A stretch of DNA of 64,000 nt from CAZPQV01 sp964588705. GTDB taxonomy: Bacteria > Bacteroidota > Bacteroidia > Flavobacteriales > Weeksellaceae. A model generated the notes under the pieces. The model made no database searches, was not told where the DNA came from, and worked only from the letters and a program-made list of their open reading frames with translations. Below are positions 48,724 to 56,762 of the stretch, in pieces; position 1 is the stretch's first letter, and the number at the start of each line of letters is the position of its first letter. Where the stretch lies: contig CAZPQV010000005.1 in assembly GCA_964588705.1 (NCBI GenBank), forward strand, positions 10,538-74,537, written 5' to 3'. The position numbers and the translations under genes are program-made.

Positions 48724-50439
48724 TTATCTGATTCTATAAATCGGATATCTCAAATGTGAATTTTCGTAATACTTCGAATTTCTGTAAATCCAATCGAGTT
48801 GTGCGCGGCCGTTTTCGGAAAATTTTTGGTCTTCCGAATTCTTTTTTTCAAGTTCTTCACGAAGTTTTGGGTTATTTTTTAAAAGCTCTGTGGCCGTATC
48901 TTCAAACACATAATCGGAGAAATATTCTTTCTGTCCAAGGATGGAGTCAAAGAAATTCCAGTTGAAAAATGAATCTACAGCCTCAGGTTCAAGGGTTTCC
49001 AAAAGGTATTTTACACCATTTTGTTTTGTACAAATCAGGAAGTCCCCTTGTCTGAATTTTATTTCTTGCGCACTGCTACTCACTTGAGTGTCATAATGAA
49101 GATAATGCCCTTCATAGGCTCTCGTATTGGTTTTGTAATCGGCAATTTTATAAACGTCTACAGAAATCAGGCTGTCTTTTTCTAGCGGTTTCATCTCAAT
49201 TTTATTCCGTTTCAAATGCTCCAGAATTTTCCATTCCGATTTCGGAACGACATAATACTGAGGAATTACAATATCTTTCGTTGAAATATAGGTGTCGTAA
49301 AATTTTATTTTTTTGGTAAAAGGTTTACTTCTGTCGTAATACAAACGGTTTTTTCCAGATACTTCACTTGGTTTTTGTCCGGCTTCAAATCCTTTAAAAT
49401 CCAAGGTTTTATATTTCGTAGAATCAATCTTCCACTGAATACTGTACGGTTTTCCAGGCTTATATTGCTCTAAATTTTTTTGTCTTAAAGATTTTATTTT
49501 CAGAGCGTTATCGTTTGTGTGTTTAATAAAACTCACCATGTTTTCGTAGGTTACTTTCACACGATCGCGATAAGGTTTCAGCATATGGGTTTCCGGAACT
49601 GTTCCGATAGTATTGAATAATGAAGTGTAGCCGGTGGCATATCTCGGCGAATCCATAAACTGATCGTAACCGTTTTCAGGAGTCGTTCCCCAAACGTTGA
49701 CATATGGAATCGGATCAATTTTTTTCTTTCTTAAATCGGTAACGATCGCATCATTCATTTCACCATGAAAATAATTTCCCAAAACCGCTCCAAGTCTTTC
49801 CTTGTTGGTATTGATATAGGTTAAAGTATATTGATAATCAGCGCCGTTGCTTACATGATTATCAATAAAAACATCAGGATTTAAATCTTGAAATATTTCC
49901 TGAAAACTCACCGCATTTCTCGAATCTGCTTTTATAAAATCACGGTTCAAATCAAAATTTCTTGCATTTCCTCTGAAACCATATTCTTCGGGACCGTTTT
50001 GGTTGGCTCTGGAATATTTCCCACGATTCAGCATTCCGCCAATATTGTAAGTCTGAACGACTGCCAAAACTACATTTTTCGGTGTTTTCAGTTTTCCTTC
50101 GGCGTAATCTCTCAACATCATCATCGAAGCATCAATTCCGTCAGGTTCTCCCGGATGAATTCCGTTATTGATGAAAACCACCGATTTATTTTTGAAATCT
50201 TCATTATTGAATTTCGAATCAGGATTATAGAAAACAACTTTGAGAGGCTCACCGCTGTCGGTCAATCCATAAGTTCTGATATGAATCGTTTGGTATTTAT
50301 CATCAAGCTCATTATAAAATTTCAGCATTTCCTCATAAGTAGTGGTTTGATTTCCGTTACCTCTTTCATAAGGTGTTTTTAAATTCTGTCCGAAACCGAA
50401 GGTTGAAATCACACAGAATAAGAGAAGAAGATTTTTCAT
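48724..50439 (-). CDS. Secreted M14-family zinc carboxypeptidase
   Basis: A 571-residue peptidase with a signal peptide from ATG 50439 (MKNLLLLFCVISTFGFGQ); the frame is open nine codons further but that would spoil the signal. The zinc motif H-P-G-E-x-x-G is NNGIHPGEPDGIDAS (about residues 88-102), and the third zinc ligand His is in DVFIDNHVSNGADYQYTLTY. The catalytic Glu should be in TGYTSLFNTIGTVPETHMLKPY. The C-terminal 250 residues have no obvious family and may be a second beta-rich domain. The enzyme probably trims extracellular or cell wall peptides; specificity is unknown. A conserved RGKYSRANQNGPEEYGFRGNARNFDLNRDF segment supports the family. Confidence 0.92.
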   Translation of the reverse strand: MKNLLLLFCVISTFGFGQNLKTPYERGNGNQTTTYEEMLKFYNELDDKYQTIHIRTYGLTDSGEPLKVVFYNPDSKFNNEDFKNKSVVFINNGIHPGEPDGIDASMMMLRDYAEGKLKTPKNVVLAVVQTYNIGGMLNRGKYSRANQNGPEEYGFRGNARNFDLNRDFIKADSRNAVSFQEIFQDLNPDVFIDNHVSNGADYQYTLTYINTNKERLGAVLGNYFHGEMNDAIVTDLRKKKIDPIPYVNVWGTTPENGYDQFMDSPRYATGYTSLFNTIGTVPETHMLKPYRDRVKVTYENMVSFIKHTNDNALKIKSLRQKNLEQYKPGKPYSIQWKIDSTKYKTLDFKGFEAGQKPSEVSGKNRLYYDRSKPFTKKIKFYDTYISTKDIVIPQYYVVPKSEWKILEHLKRNKIEMKPLEKDSLISVDVYKIADYKTNTRAYEGHYLHYDTQVSSSAQEIKFRQGDFLICTKQNGVKYLLETLEPEAVDSFFNWNFFDSILGQKEYFSDYVFEDTATELLKNNPKLREELEKKNSEDQKFSENGRAQLDWIYRNSKYYENSHLRYPIYRIR

Positions 50440-50450
50440 AAATCCAAAAT

Positions 50451-50482
50451 TAAATAAAAAAACCACGCCTAAGCATGGTTTT
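50451..50482 (-). terminator. Intrinsic terminator of the DinB-like gene
   Basis: On the minus strand a ten-pair stem AAAACCATGC / GCGTGGTTTT (one G-U), 4-base loop, then a run of T. It lies between the DinB-like gene and the start of the M14 gene. Confidence 0.75.
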
Positions 50483-50500
50483 ATTTATATTTAATCGCTC

Positions 50501-50998
50501 TTATGGATTCAGATCTTCATAAGTTGGGCCATAAAGTCCCGGAATTCTGTTTCCCGTTGTTCTTAGATGTGCAACGATTTCTCCACGGTGGTGATAAAGA
50601 TGGTTGTATAGAAAACCTCTTGCCATAACCGCTTTTGGCGCTGGTCCAATTAAAGTTTGTTCTCCCGAAACCAATGACCAGTCGTTGAAATATTTACTTT
50701 CGTCCGAATTTTCAAGAACTTCTTTGGCCTGTTTGTAATTTTCTTCAAATTCATTCAGGATGTTGGCAGAAGTCAGTTCATATTTTTTAGATTCCAAGGT
50801 ATTGATATCAAACTTATCGTAATTGAATGTTCCATCGAACCAGCTGTAGATATTTGCAACGTGCTGCGCAAGTTGTCCCAAAGACCACAGATGAGGTTGT
50901 GGCTTATAATCAATCGCAGAATCAGGGATGGCCTTTAAAAGCTTTCTTGTGTTTTCCGCTTCGTATTCGAATTCGTTCAGTAATGCTTGTTTTAACAT
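50501..50998 (-). CDS. DinB-family putative metal-dependent hydrolase
   Basis: A 165-residue four-helix protein of the DinB/YfiT superfamily. The metal-binding His residues appear as LGQLAQHVANIYSWFDG (about His48) and LYNHLYHHRGEIVAHLRTTG (about residues 130-145), the usual H ... H-x-x-x-H arrangement. Family members include thiol S-transferases for bacillithiol or mycothiol, and many uncharacterised proteins induced by DNA damage. Given the bacilliredoxin gene in the window, bacillithiol conjugation is a possibility, but not supported directly. Transcribed leftwards, with its own terminator. Confidence 0.92.
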   Translation of the reverse strand: MLKQALLNEFEYEAENTRKLLKAIPDSAIDYKPQPHLWSLGQLAQHVANIYSWFDGTFNYDKFDINTLESKKYELTSANILNEFEENYKQAKEVLENSDESKYFNDWSLVSGEQTLIGPAPKAVMARGFLYNHLYHHRGEIVAHLRTTGNRIPGLYGPTYEDLNP

Positions 50999-51078
50999 AA
51001 TAGTATCTTTTTTGGAAGGATAAAAATAACACTTTTAGACTTTATACTTGCATATTGAAAGTTAAATTTTATTAATTA

Positions 51079-51591
51079 TTACTCTTCAAGATAAACCAGT
51101 TCATTTCCGTGATCTTCCTCCAAAGACGTGAGCAATTTAGCTGTTTTTGTTTTTTCAAAAAGATTACCAATAAAGAAATTGATTTCGAAAAACTGACGGT
51201 GGATTCCCGGGAGCATTTCCATAAAAAGATCCATTCCAACCTGATTGTTGTGGAGATCCATTTTGGTTTCCAAAGGAAGATTTGGAAACAGTTCCTCGTG
51301 CATATCTGTAAATTTTTTGCAGAATGCTAAAGCTTTTTGAGGTGAGGAGATTTTGCAGCAATACATCATGACGACGGAAGTCCAAAGTGCATGGCGAAAG
51401 GCATTTCCAATGCCGTTTGTAGAACTGGTATCAGGAAAATACTTTTCGGCAGTAGTATAAGTTCTGAATGTTGCGAAAGTTGCAAGAATTGTAAAAAGAG
51501 GATGACGAAGCACCAAGCCCGCAAGCCGCATCAGCTTGTCGAAGGACAAACGGCGGATGGAACGGTAAAATATTTTTGCGGTACTTCTCAT
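51079..51591 (-). CDS. DUF6973-like protein
   Basis: A 170-residue protein with NGIGNAFRHALWTSVVMMYC (about residues 58-77), TDMHEEL and KMDLHNNQVGMDLFMEML, i.e. the N-x-x-x-H-A-x-W, H-E and D-x-H-N-N-x-x-G pieces that define DUF6973 and similar putative phospholipase or toxin-like domains. The His/Asp/Glu set could bind metal. There is no clear signal peptide, though the stretch LVLRHPLFTILATFATF is hydrophobic. It starts just after the terminator of accD on the same strand. Family name given from memory; function unknown. Confidence 0.7.
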   Translation of the reverse strand: MRSTAKIFYRSIRRLSFDKLMRLAGLVLRHPLFTILATFATFRTYTTAEKYFPDTSSTNGIGNAFRHALWTSVVMMYCCKISSPQKALAFCKKFTDMHEELFPNLPLETKMDLHNNQVGMDLFMEMLPGIHRQFFEINFFIGNLFEKTKTAKLLTSLEEDHGNELVYLEE

Positions 51592-51596
51592 AAAAC

Positions 51597-51622
51597 AAAT
51601 CTCACCTAATAAGGTGAGATTT
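51597..51622 (-). terminator. Intrinsic terminator of accD
   Basis: Perfect 11-bp stem AAATCTCACCT / AGGTGAGATTT, 4-base loop. On the minus strand followed by a moderate T-rich sequence; it lies 24 bases after the accD stop. Confidence 0.7.
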
Positions 51623-51645
51623 TTATCATTTTGTTACAATTGTTA

Positions 51646-52497
51646 TTATGCATGAACCAAAAGCGAAACGGTTTTTGCAACGGTTTCTTTAGCTTCCGTT
51701 CGTTTCACAATGAAATCTACAAATCCTTTTTCAATTAAAAATTCTGAAGTTTGGAATCCTTCCGGAAGGTCTTTACCAATGGTTTCGCGAATTACACGAG
51801 GTCCCGCAAATCCAATAAGCGCACCTGGTTCTGCCATAATAATATCGGCAGTCATTGCGAACGAAGCGGTAATGCCACCAAAAGTTGGGTCACACAGATA
51901 AGCAATATATGGCAGTCCTTCATCCGAAAGCTGAGCCAGTTTACTCTGCACTTTTGCCAACTGCATCAGCGAAAAAGCAGCTTCCTGCATTCTTGCACCA
52001 CCCGACTGACAGATAATCATGTAAGGAAGTTTGTTCTTGATACAGTAATCAACCGCACGTCTGATTTTTTCGCCCATCACCGAACCAAGTGAGCCTCCGA
52101 TGAAAGCAAAGTCCATACACGAAATCACCATTTCGTTGCCACCTACTTTTCCAACCGCATTTCGGATGGAGTCGTTCAGTTTGGTTTTGGCTTTTACCTC
52201 TTTCAGACGGTCTGTGTAAGCTTTAGTATCTTTAAACTTCAGCATATCAACACTTTCTACTCCGGAATCAAGTTCCTTATATTCATTATTGTCAAAGAAC
52301 ATTTCGAAGAACTCGTTGCTTCCGATTCTCACGTGGAAACCGTCTTCAGGCGAAACAAAATTGTTTCTTTTCAGTTCCTCGTGTTCCACAATTTTTCCTG
52401 AGGGAGTTTTGTGCCATAGTCCTTTCGGCACATCTTTCTTCTCTTCTGTGGAAGTGGTGATATTTTTTGCTTTTCTTTTAAACCAGTCGAATGCCAT
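51646..52497 (-). CDS. accD: Acetyl-CoA carboxylase carboxyltransferase subunit beta AccD, zinc finger lost
   Basis: Beta subunit of the carboxyltransferase that makes malonyl-CoA for fatty acid synthesis, acting with AccA. The crotonase-like core is intact: SCMDFAFIGGSLGSVMGEKI, ICQSGGARMQEAAFSLMQLAK, PTFGGITASFAMTADIIMAEPGALIGFAGPRVI, and the closing LPEGFQTSEFLIEKGFVDFIV. The N-terminal zinc ribbon, normally C-P-x-C ... C-P-x-C, is WHKTPSG (Thr31, Gly34) and VSPED (Ser49, Asp52): all four cysteines are gone while the surrounding sequence is kept. Total 283 residues, usual length. It lies downstream of fbaA on the same strand with its own promoter candidate. Confidence 0.97.
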   Translation of the reverse strand: MAFDWFKRKAKNITTSTEEKKDVPKGLWHKTPSGKIVEHEELKRNNFVSPEDGFHVRIGSNEFFEMFFDNNEYKELDSGVESVDMLKFKDTKAYTDRLKEVKAKTKLNDSIRNAVGKVGGNEMVISCMDFAFIGGSLGSVMGEKIRRAVDYCIKNKLPYMIICQSGGARMQEAAFSLMQLAKVQSKLAQLSDEGLPYIAYLCDPTFGGITASFAMTADIIMAEPGALIGFAGPRVIRETIGKDLPEGFQTSEFLIEKGFVDFIVKRTEAKETVAKTVSLLVHA

Positions 52498-52534
52498 TTA
52501 ATTGAAATTTAAAAATTATAGATTTCGTGGTTTG

Positions 52535-52542
52535 CAAATTTA
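52535..52542 (-). promoter_or_regulatory. -7 box of accD
   Basis: On the minus strand TAAATTTG, exact TAnnTTTG, 37 bases before the accD ATG. No clear -33 partner. Confidence 0.45.
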
Positions 52543-52598
52543 ATGTATAAATTCTATTATGCTGAAAATAATTTAGAATTTATATTTCAAATCTGTAA

Positions 52599-53669
52599 TT
52601 ACTTAAGGGTGTTTACGTTGTTAAGGTCTTCAAATGCCTCAACCAAACGAGTTACGAATGTTTCTTCTCCTTTTCTTACCCAAACTCTTGGATCGTAGAA
52701 CTTCTTGTTCGGTTTGTCATCACCTTCAGGGTTACCGATTTGAGTTTTCAGGTATTCGGCTTTTTCGCCCATATAATCGCGGATTCCTTCTGTGTAAGCA
52801 AACTGAAGGTCGGTATCGATATTCATTTTAACAACACCATAATCGATTGCCTCTCTGATTTCTTCAAGTGAAGATCCTGAACCTCCGTGGAATACGAAAT
52901 TGATTGGTTTCTCACCGGTTCCGAATTTCTCCTGAACATATTTCTGAGAATTATCAAGGATTTTTGGAGTCAGTTTTACGTTTCCAGGTTTGTAAACACC
53001 GTGAACGTTACCAAATGCAGCAGCAACTGTGAAGTTTGGAGAAATGGCTTTCAGTCTTTCGTAAGCGTAAGCCACTTCTGAAGGTTGTGTATATAATTTA
53101 GAAGAATCTACTCCTGTATTGTCAACACCGTCTTCTTCACCTCCGGTTACACCAAGTTCGATCTCAAGTGTCATTCCCATTTTTGCCATTCTTTCGAAGT
53201 ATTTTGCGGAAATATCCATGTTTTCTTCGATTGGTTCTTCCGAAAGGTCAAGCATGTGAGAAGAGTAAAGAGTTTTACCGGTTTGCTTGAAGAATTCTTC
53301 GTTGGCATCCATCAGTCCGTCAATCCAAGGAAGAAGTTTTTTCGCACAGTGGTCGGTATGCAAAATTACCGTTGCACCATAAGCTTCTGCTAAAGTGTGG
53401 ATGTGTTTTGCTCCGGCGATACCTCCTAAAATTGCTGCTTTCTGTCCGTCGTTGCTCAGTCCTTTTCCTGCGTTGTATGCAGCACCACCATTGGAGAACT
53501 GAATAATAACCGGCGCATTGAGTTTGGCAGCGGTTTCCATCGTAGCGTTTACATTGCTTGAACCGATAACATTTACTGCAGGCAGCGCAAATTTATTCTG
53601 CTTTGCATACTCGAAAATGTCTGTAACCAATTGTCCTGTGGCAACACCTGCCGGAAACATTCTACTCAT
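52599..53669 (-). CDS. fbaA: Class II fructose-bisphosphate aldolase
   Basis: Zinc enzyme interconverting fructose-1,6-bisphosphate with dihydroxyacetone phosphate and glyceraldehyde-3-phosphate. The 356 residues match the E. coli FbaA subgroup in length. Visible are the catalytic Asp and zinc His in VILHTDHCAKKLLPW (about residues 107-121), the LEIELGVTGGEEDGVDN segment, the second zinc His in AAAFGNVHGVYKPGNVKL, and FVFHGGSGSSLEEIREAIDYGVVKMNIDTDLQFA with the phosphate-binding glycines. Located before accD on the same strand, an order I recall from other Bacteroidetes. Confidence 0.97.
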   Translation of the reverse strand: MSRMFPAGVATGQLVTDIFEYAKQNKFALPAVNVIGSSNVNATMETAAKLNAPVIIQFSNGGAAYNAGKGLSNDGQKAAILGGIAGAKHIHTLAEAYGATVILHTDHCAKKLLPWIDGLMDANEEFFKQTGKTLYSSHMLDLSEEPIEENMDISAKYFERMAKMGMTLEIELGVTGGEEDGVDNTGVDSSKLYTQPSEVAYAYERLKAISPNFTVAAAFGNVHGVYKPGNVKLTPKILDNSQKYVQEKFGTGEKPINFVFHGGSGSSLEEIREAIDYGVVKMNIDTDLQFAYTEGIRDYMGEKAEYLKTQIGNPEGDDKPNKKFYDPRVWVRKGEETFVTRLVEAFEDLNNVNTLK

Positions 53670-53746
53670 AATTTTTACTTTTTTAGATGTTTATTTGAGT
53701 TTAAAAATTGTCTTGTAAAGATACGGAATTTTGACAGAAAACTAAA

Positions 53747-54613
53747 CTAGTTTCTTTTGTCCTGCCCCCAAAGTAATTTCTGACGGATGGTCTCATAAAA
53801 ACTAAGATTATTTGGCTGAATAAGAAGCAGTTTGAACTTTGCTTTTCTAAGAACAATCTCGGTATCGATATTGATGTGCACCAATCTGGAGTCTAACGAA
53901 AGAGAATACTGAGGAACACGGCTCGCCACTTTCAAACGGAATTCTGCATCGTCTTTTACGATTAAAGGTCTTACATTAAGGTTATGTGGAGCAATGGGTG
54001 TGATGACGAAATTATCGTTCTCCGGAGATATAATCGGGCCGCCGCAACTTAAAGAATATGCCGTAGAACCGGTTGGTGTTGAAATGATAACGCCGTCGCC
54101 CCAAAATACATTGAGGAACTCATTATTGATATAAGACTCCACGGTAATCATGGATGTGGTTTCCTTACGGGAAATGGTAATGTCGTTCAGCGCAAACGGA
54201 AAAAATAGTCCAGACTGTGGTGAAACGACTTCAATCACAGAACGTTTCGAGATTTTATAATCTCCGTGAATAATGCAGTCGAGTTCTTTGAAGATGCCGT
54301 CTTTTGTGAAACTTGCCAGAAAACCCAGTCTTCCTGTATTTACTCCAACCACAGGAATTTCTGTATCCTGCACGAATAGGAGGGACGCTACCAAAGTCCC
54401 GTCGCCACCGAAAGTGAAAAAAAGGTCGATTTTCTTTTCGAGAAGGTCATTTTTATTGGAGAAGGTATCAAAATCTTTCGAAAACTGCATTGCTTCTGCC
54501 ATACCAGAATAAAGCACCGCCGAAACACCTCTCTTGTCGAGTTCAGAAATGAACTTGCTCAGATAAAGAAAAGTATCGAGGTCGCTTTTCTGTGTGTAAA
54601 TAGCAGCTTTCAT
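53747..54613 (-). CDS. nadK: NAD kinase
   Basis: Phosphorylates NAD to NADP with ATP. The 288-residue product has the G-G-D-G-T motif in FFTFGGDGTLVASLL (about residues 66-80), GVNTGRLGFLASF, the NDITISRKETTSMITVESYIN segment, and GDGVIISTPTGSTAYSLSCGGPIISP, which holds the NAD site. Length is normal for bacterial NadK. It starts three bases after the stop of the CBS-domain gene and is likely to be translated from the same mRNA. Confidence 0.97.
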   Translation of the reverse strand: MKAAIYTQKSDLDTFLYLSKFISELDKRGVSAVLYSGMAEAMQFSKDFDTFSNKNDLLEKKIDLFFTFGGDGTLVASLLFVQDTEIPVVGVNTGRLGFLASFTKDGIFKELDCIIHGDYKISKRSVIEVVSPQSGLFFPFALNDITISRKETTSMITVESYINNEFLNVFWGDGVIISTPTGSTAYSLSCGGPIISPENDNFVITPIAPHNLNVRPLIVKDDAEFRLKVASRVPQYSLSLDSRLVHINIDTEIVLRKAKFKLLLIQPNNLSFYETIRQKLLWGQDKRN

Positions 54614-54616
54614 ATA

Positions 54617-55270
54617 TTAAAACTCCAAATATTTCTGAAAAAATCCAAAGCGGTCTTTCATTAAAGTTTCCTTCTCGTCGTCGTAGTGTTTGTGCACCAC
54701 GTTATAGCCGTAGCGTTCGAAGGTTTCGTCTATCGAACTCAGATTGTCACTGTTTATTTTCAGGGTAATCTGTATATTATCTTCGTTGATTGCGCTGATG
54801 TAGCAGCCATAAATCTTAGAATTATTTTCTTCTACAATTTTAGAAATTTCGGTAAATGAATAATGCGTACTGTTGCTTTGAACAGTCAGTATTGCACCAT
54901 TTTCTGAAAAAAGAGGATATTTCGAAAATTCGTTAAAGATATCGTCGCATGAAATATAGCCAAGATATTTTTCGGTTTTACCGATTACCGGAACGATATT
55001 GGAGTTGAAAACGTAGAACAGTTTCACCGTATCCAAAATGCTTCCATCTTCAAGAATTGCAAATTTTTCGTAATGAATTTCCAGCGAACTAAGGCTTCCT
55101 TCCGGACTTTCTTCTAAAAAACTTTGGCTTAAAGCACCAACATAAACCCCCTTCTTTTTTATGAATATATGAGAATATCCGAATTCCTTTGCAATACAGG
55201 AAGCCTCTTCGATAGAATCTGTATGGTTGAAAGCCGGATAATCTTTAGAAATATAGTCTTTAATAAACAT
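54617..55270 (-). CDS. CBS-domain protein coupled to nadK
   Basis: A 217-residue cytoplasmic protein. Residues about 1-130 form a degenerate pair of CBS motifs (IKDYISKDYPAFNHTDSIEEASCIAKEFGYSHIFIKKKGVYVGALSQSF and ILDTVKLFYVFNSNIVPVIGKTEKYLGYISCDDIF), which commonly bind adenine nucleotides. The remainder (GAILTVQSNSTHYSFTEISKIVEENNSKIYGCYIS ... ITLKINSDNLSSIDETFERYGYNVV) has the pattern of an ACT-like ligand-binding domain. Placed directly before nadK, it may tune NADP synthesis in response to a nucleotide; this is inference from position. No catalytic motif is seen. Confidence 0.88.
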   Translation of the reverse strand: MFIKDYISKDYPAFNHTDSIEEASCIAKEFGYSHIFIKKKGVYVGALSQSFLEESPEGSLSSLEIHYEKFAILEDGSILDTVKLFYVFNSNIVPVIGKTEKYLGYISCDDIFNEFSKYPLFSENGAILTVQSNSTHYSFTEISKIVEENNSKIYGCYISAINEDNIQITLKINSDNLSSIDETFERYGYNVVHKHYDDEKETLMKDRFGFFQKYLEF

Positions 55271-55343
55271 TAGGCTAATTTAGGGATTTTTGAAAAAACT
55301 ATAGCTTAAAAAGGAACAATTAAAGAAAATTTAAAAAAGCTTG

Positions 55344-55372
55344 TTTGGTATCATTTTTAAAGTGTATATTTG
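55344..55372 (+). promoter_or_regulatory. Promoter before the RNA ligase-like gene
   Basis: TTTG (55344-55347), 17 bases, TATATTTG (55365-55372), full consensus. Predicted RNA start is near 55377, 80 bases before the ATG at 55456. Confidence 0.65.
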
Positions 55373-55409
55373 CAACCTTTCATTTTTACTTTTTATTAGA
55401 TTTATTTCG

Positions 55410-55446
55410 AACTGCACTGTCTCCCAAGATGTTGCAGTTTTTTTAT
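55410..55446 (+). terminator. Terminator-like hairpin inside the leader (possible attenuator or small RNA end)
   Basis: AACTGCA (55410-55416) and TGCAGTT (55433-55439) around a 16-base loop, followed by a run of T. It lies between a consensus promoter and the start codon of the RNA ligase-like gene, so transcripts from that promoter may stop after about 70 bases. Confidence 0.5.
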
Positions 55447-55455
55447 TTTTGTGCT

Positions 55456-55989
55456 ATGGCAACTTCTTCACTATATTTTATTGCAATTGCACCAAATTCT
55501 GAATTAAGTTCGGAGATAAAAGCATTTTCTAAAGATTTTGCAGACCGTTTCGAGAGTGTGAAATCCTGGAAGAACTTCCCGCACATCACCATAATACCGC
55601 CATTTTGGTCAAAAGTTGAAAACGAAGAGCAACTGCTTGAAACCTTTTCAAATCTCCCGCTTACTACAAAATCTTTTGAGTTAAAATTGTTGGGCTTCGA
55701 TTGTTTTGACAATAAAAACAATCCCGTAATATTCTTAAAACCGGAACAAAAACCGGAACTATTTCATCTGGCAGCAGAACTGAAAAATTACTACACACCG
55801 GAAAAGACAAATTTTAAACCTCATTTAACGGTTGCTTTCAGAGATTTAACCAGAGAAAACTTCGATAAAGCTTGGAAAGAATATTCCCAAAAGGAATTTA
55901 CTGCCGAATTTTTGGTTGATAAAGTCGGTCTGTACAAACATATTGACGGAAAATGGAATCTTGTTGCCTCTAATTATTTGAAAGAGTAA
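55456..55989 (+). CDS. 2'-5' RNA ligase-like (2H phosphoesterase) protein
   Basis: A 177-residue protein of the 2H phosphoesterase superfamily, whose two H-x-T motifs are visible as FPHITIIPPF (about His46) and FKPHLTVAFRD (about His126). Proteins of this type hydrolyse cyclic 2',3' phosphates or join RNA ends with 2'-5' linkages; activity of this one is not known. I start at ATG 55456; a longer frame from 55345 would translate the hairpin leader. A -7-like box TATTTTTG (55444-55451) ends only four bases before the ATG. The stop abuts the stop of the convergent methyltransferase with no base between them. Confidence 0.88.
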   Translation: MATSSLYFIAIAPNSELSSEIKAFSKDFADRFESVKSWKNFPHITIIPPFWSKVENEEQLLETFSNLPLTTKSFELKLLGFDCFDNKNNPVIFLKPEQKPELFHLAAELKNYYTPEKTNFKPHLTVAFRDLTRENFDKAWKEYSQKEFTAEFLVDKVGLYKHIDGKWNLVASNYLKE

Positions 55990-56526
55990 TTACTTAAGGT
56001 TTCTGAAAAACTCCCAGATCACAATTCCGGCACACACCGATACGTTCAGCGAATGTTTGGTTCCCAATTGCGGAATTTCGAGAAATGTGTCATACAGTGG
56101 AAGCGCTTCGTCACTCAGTCCATCTACTTCGTTGCCTAAAACCAGAGCGTATTTTTTGTCCCGATTAATGGCATAATCTTCAATATTTTGGCTGTTCGTG
56201 GTTTGTTCAATACCAACGATTTCAAAGCCGTCGTTTTTCAGGTTTTTTATGGCTGTTGAAATCTCCTTTTCGTAAATCCAATCGACACTTTCCGTAGCAC
56301 CAAGAGCTGCTTTATGAATTTCACGATGAGGTGGAACAGGAGTGATTCCACACAAAATAATTTTCTCTACAATAAAGGCATCCGCCGTTCTGAAGACTGC
56401 GCCCACATTATGCATACTGCGAACATTATCGAGCACCACAACCAAAGGAATTTTTTTGGTTTCCTTGAACGTTTCTACATCAATGCGCCCGAGTTCTTCG
56501 AGTTTCAGTTTTTTGGTGGAAGACAT
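55990..56526 (-). CDS. SpoU/TrmH-family RNA ribose methyltransferase
   Basis: A 178-residue knotted SPOUT methyltransferase. The three family motifs are seen as LDNVRSMHNVGAVFRTADAF (motif 1), LVLGNEVDGLSDEAL (motif 2) and IPQLGTKHSLNVSVCAGIVIWEFF (motif 3). These enzymes methylate the 2'-O of a ribose in tRNA or rRNA; this short form has no N-terminal substrate domain, so the target cannot be named. I start at ATG 56526 (MSSTKKLKLEELGR) rather than 15 codons upstream. Convergent with the RNA ligase-like gene, with directly adjoining stop codons. Confidence 0.93.
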   Translation of the reverse strand: MSSTKKLKLEELGRIDVETFKETKKIPLVVVLDNVRSMHNVGAVFRTADAFIVEKIILCGITPVPPHREIHKAALGATESVDWIYEKEISTAIKNLKNDGFEIVGIEQTTNSQNIEDYAINRDKKYALVLGNEVDGLSDEALPLYDTFLEIPQLGTKHSLNVSVCAGIVIWEFFRNLK

Positions 56527-56550
56527 TTTTGTATTTTTGGCAAAATTAAG

Positions 56551-56610
56551 TTTAAAACACAAAGAGAGCAAAGTTTTTCACTTTTTACAAATTACAAAGT
56601 TTGTAAACGC
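56551..56610. repeat. ACAAAG-rich short-word repeat and TTACAAA-G-TTTGTAA hairpin
   Basis: The spacer upstream of mutS has recurring CACAAAG, GCAAAG, ACAAAG words and a perfect 7-bp inverted repeat at 56592-56606. Read on the other strand it has CTTTGC and CTTTGTG words, a pattern I recall from many Bacteroidetes spacers. Confidence 0.5.
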
Positions 56611-56714
56611 AAGGACAAACAAAGATTTTTTATAGTTGTGAAATTCTGAGATAGACTAAGAACCATCTAAGATGATTAGCAAAGGGAAACTAAAAACTTT
56701 AGGAAATTAAAAAA

Positions 56715-56752
56715 AATCTGTGCTTTCTGTGAAAACCTCCAAGAGCTCCGCG
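56715..56752. repeat. Short-word repeat (CTGTGCTTTCTGTGA type)
   Basis: ATCTGTGCTTTCTGTGA words followed by AAGAGCTCCGCG just before the mutS start; no gene or promoter consensus is visible in it. Confidence 0.4.
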
Positions 56753-56762
56753 TAACAAAAAA

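Noticed and set aside
55345..55455. 37-codon N-terminal extension of the RNA ligase-like protein
   Set aside because: The extension would translate a promoter-proximal leader and a terminator hairpin, and gives a hydrophobic stretch not expected in a cytosolic 2H phosphoesterase.
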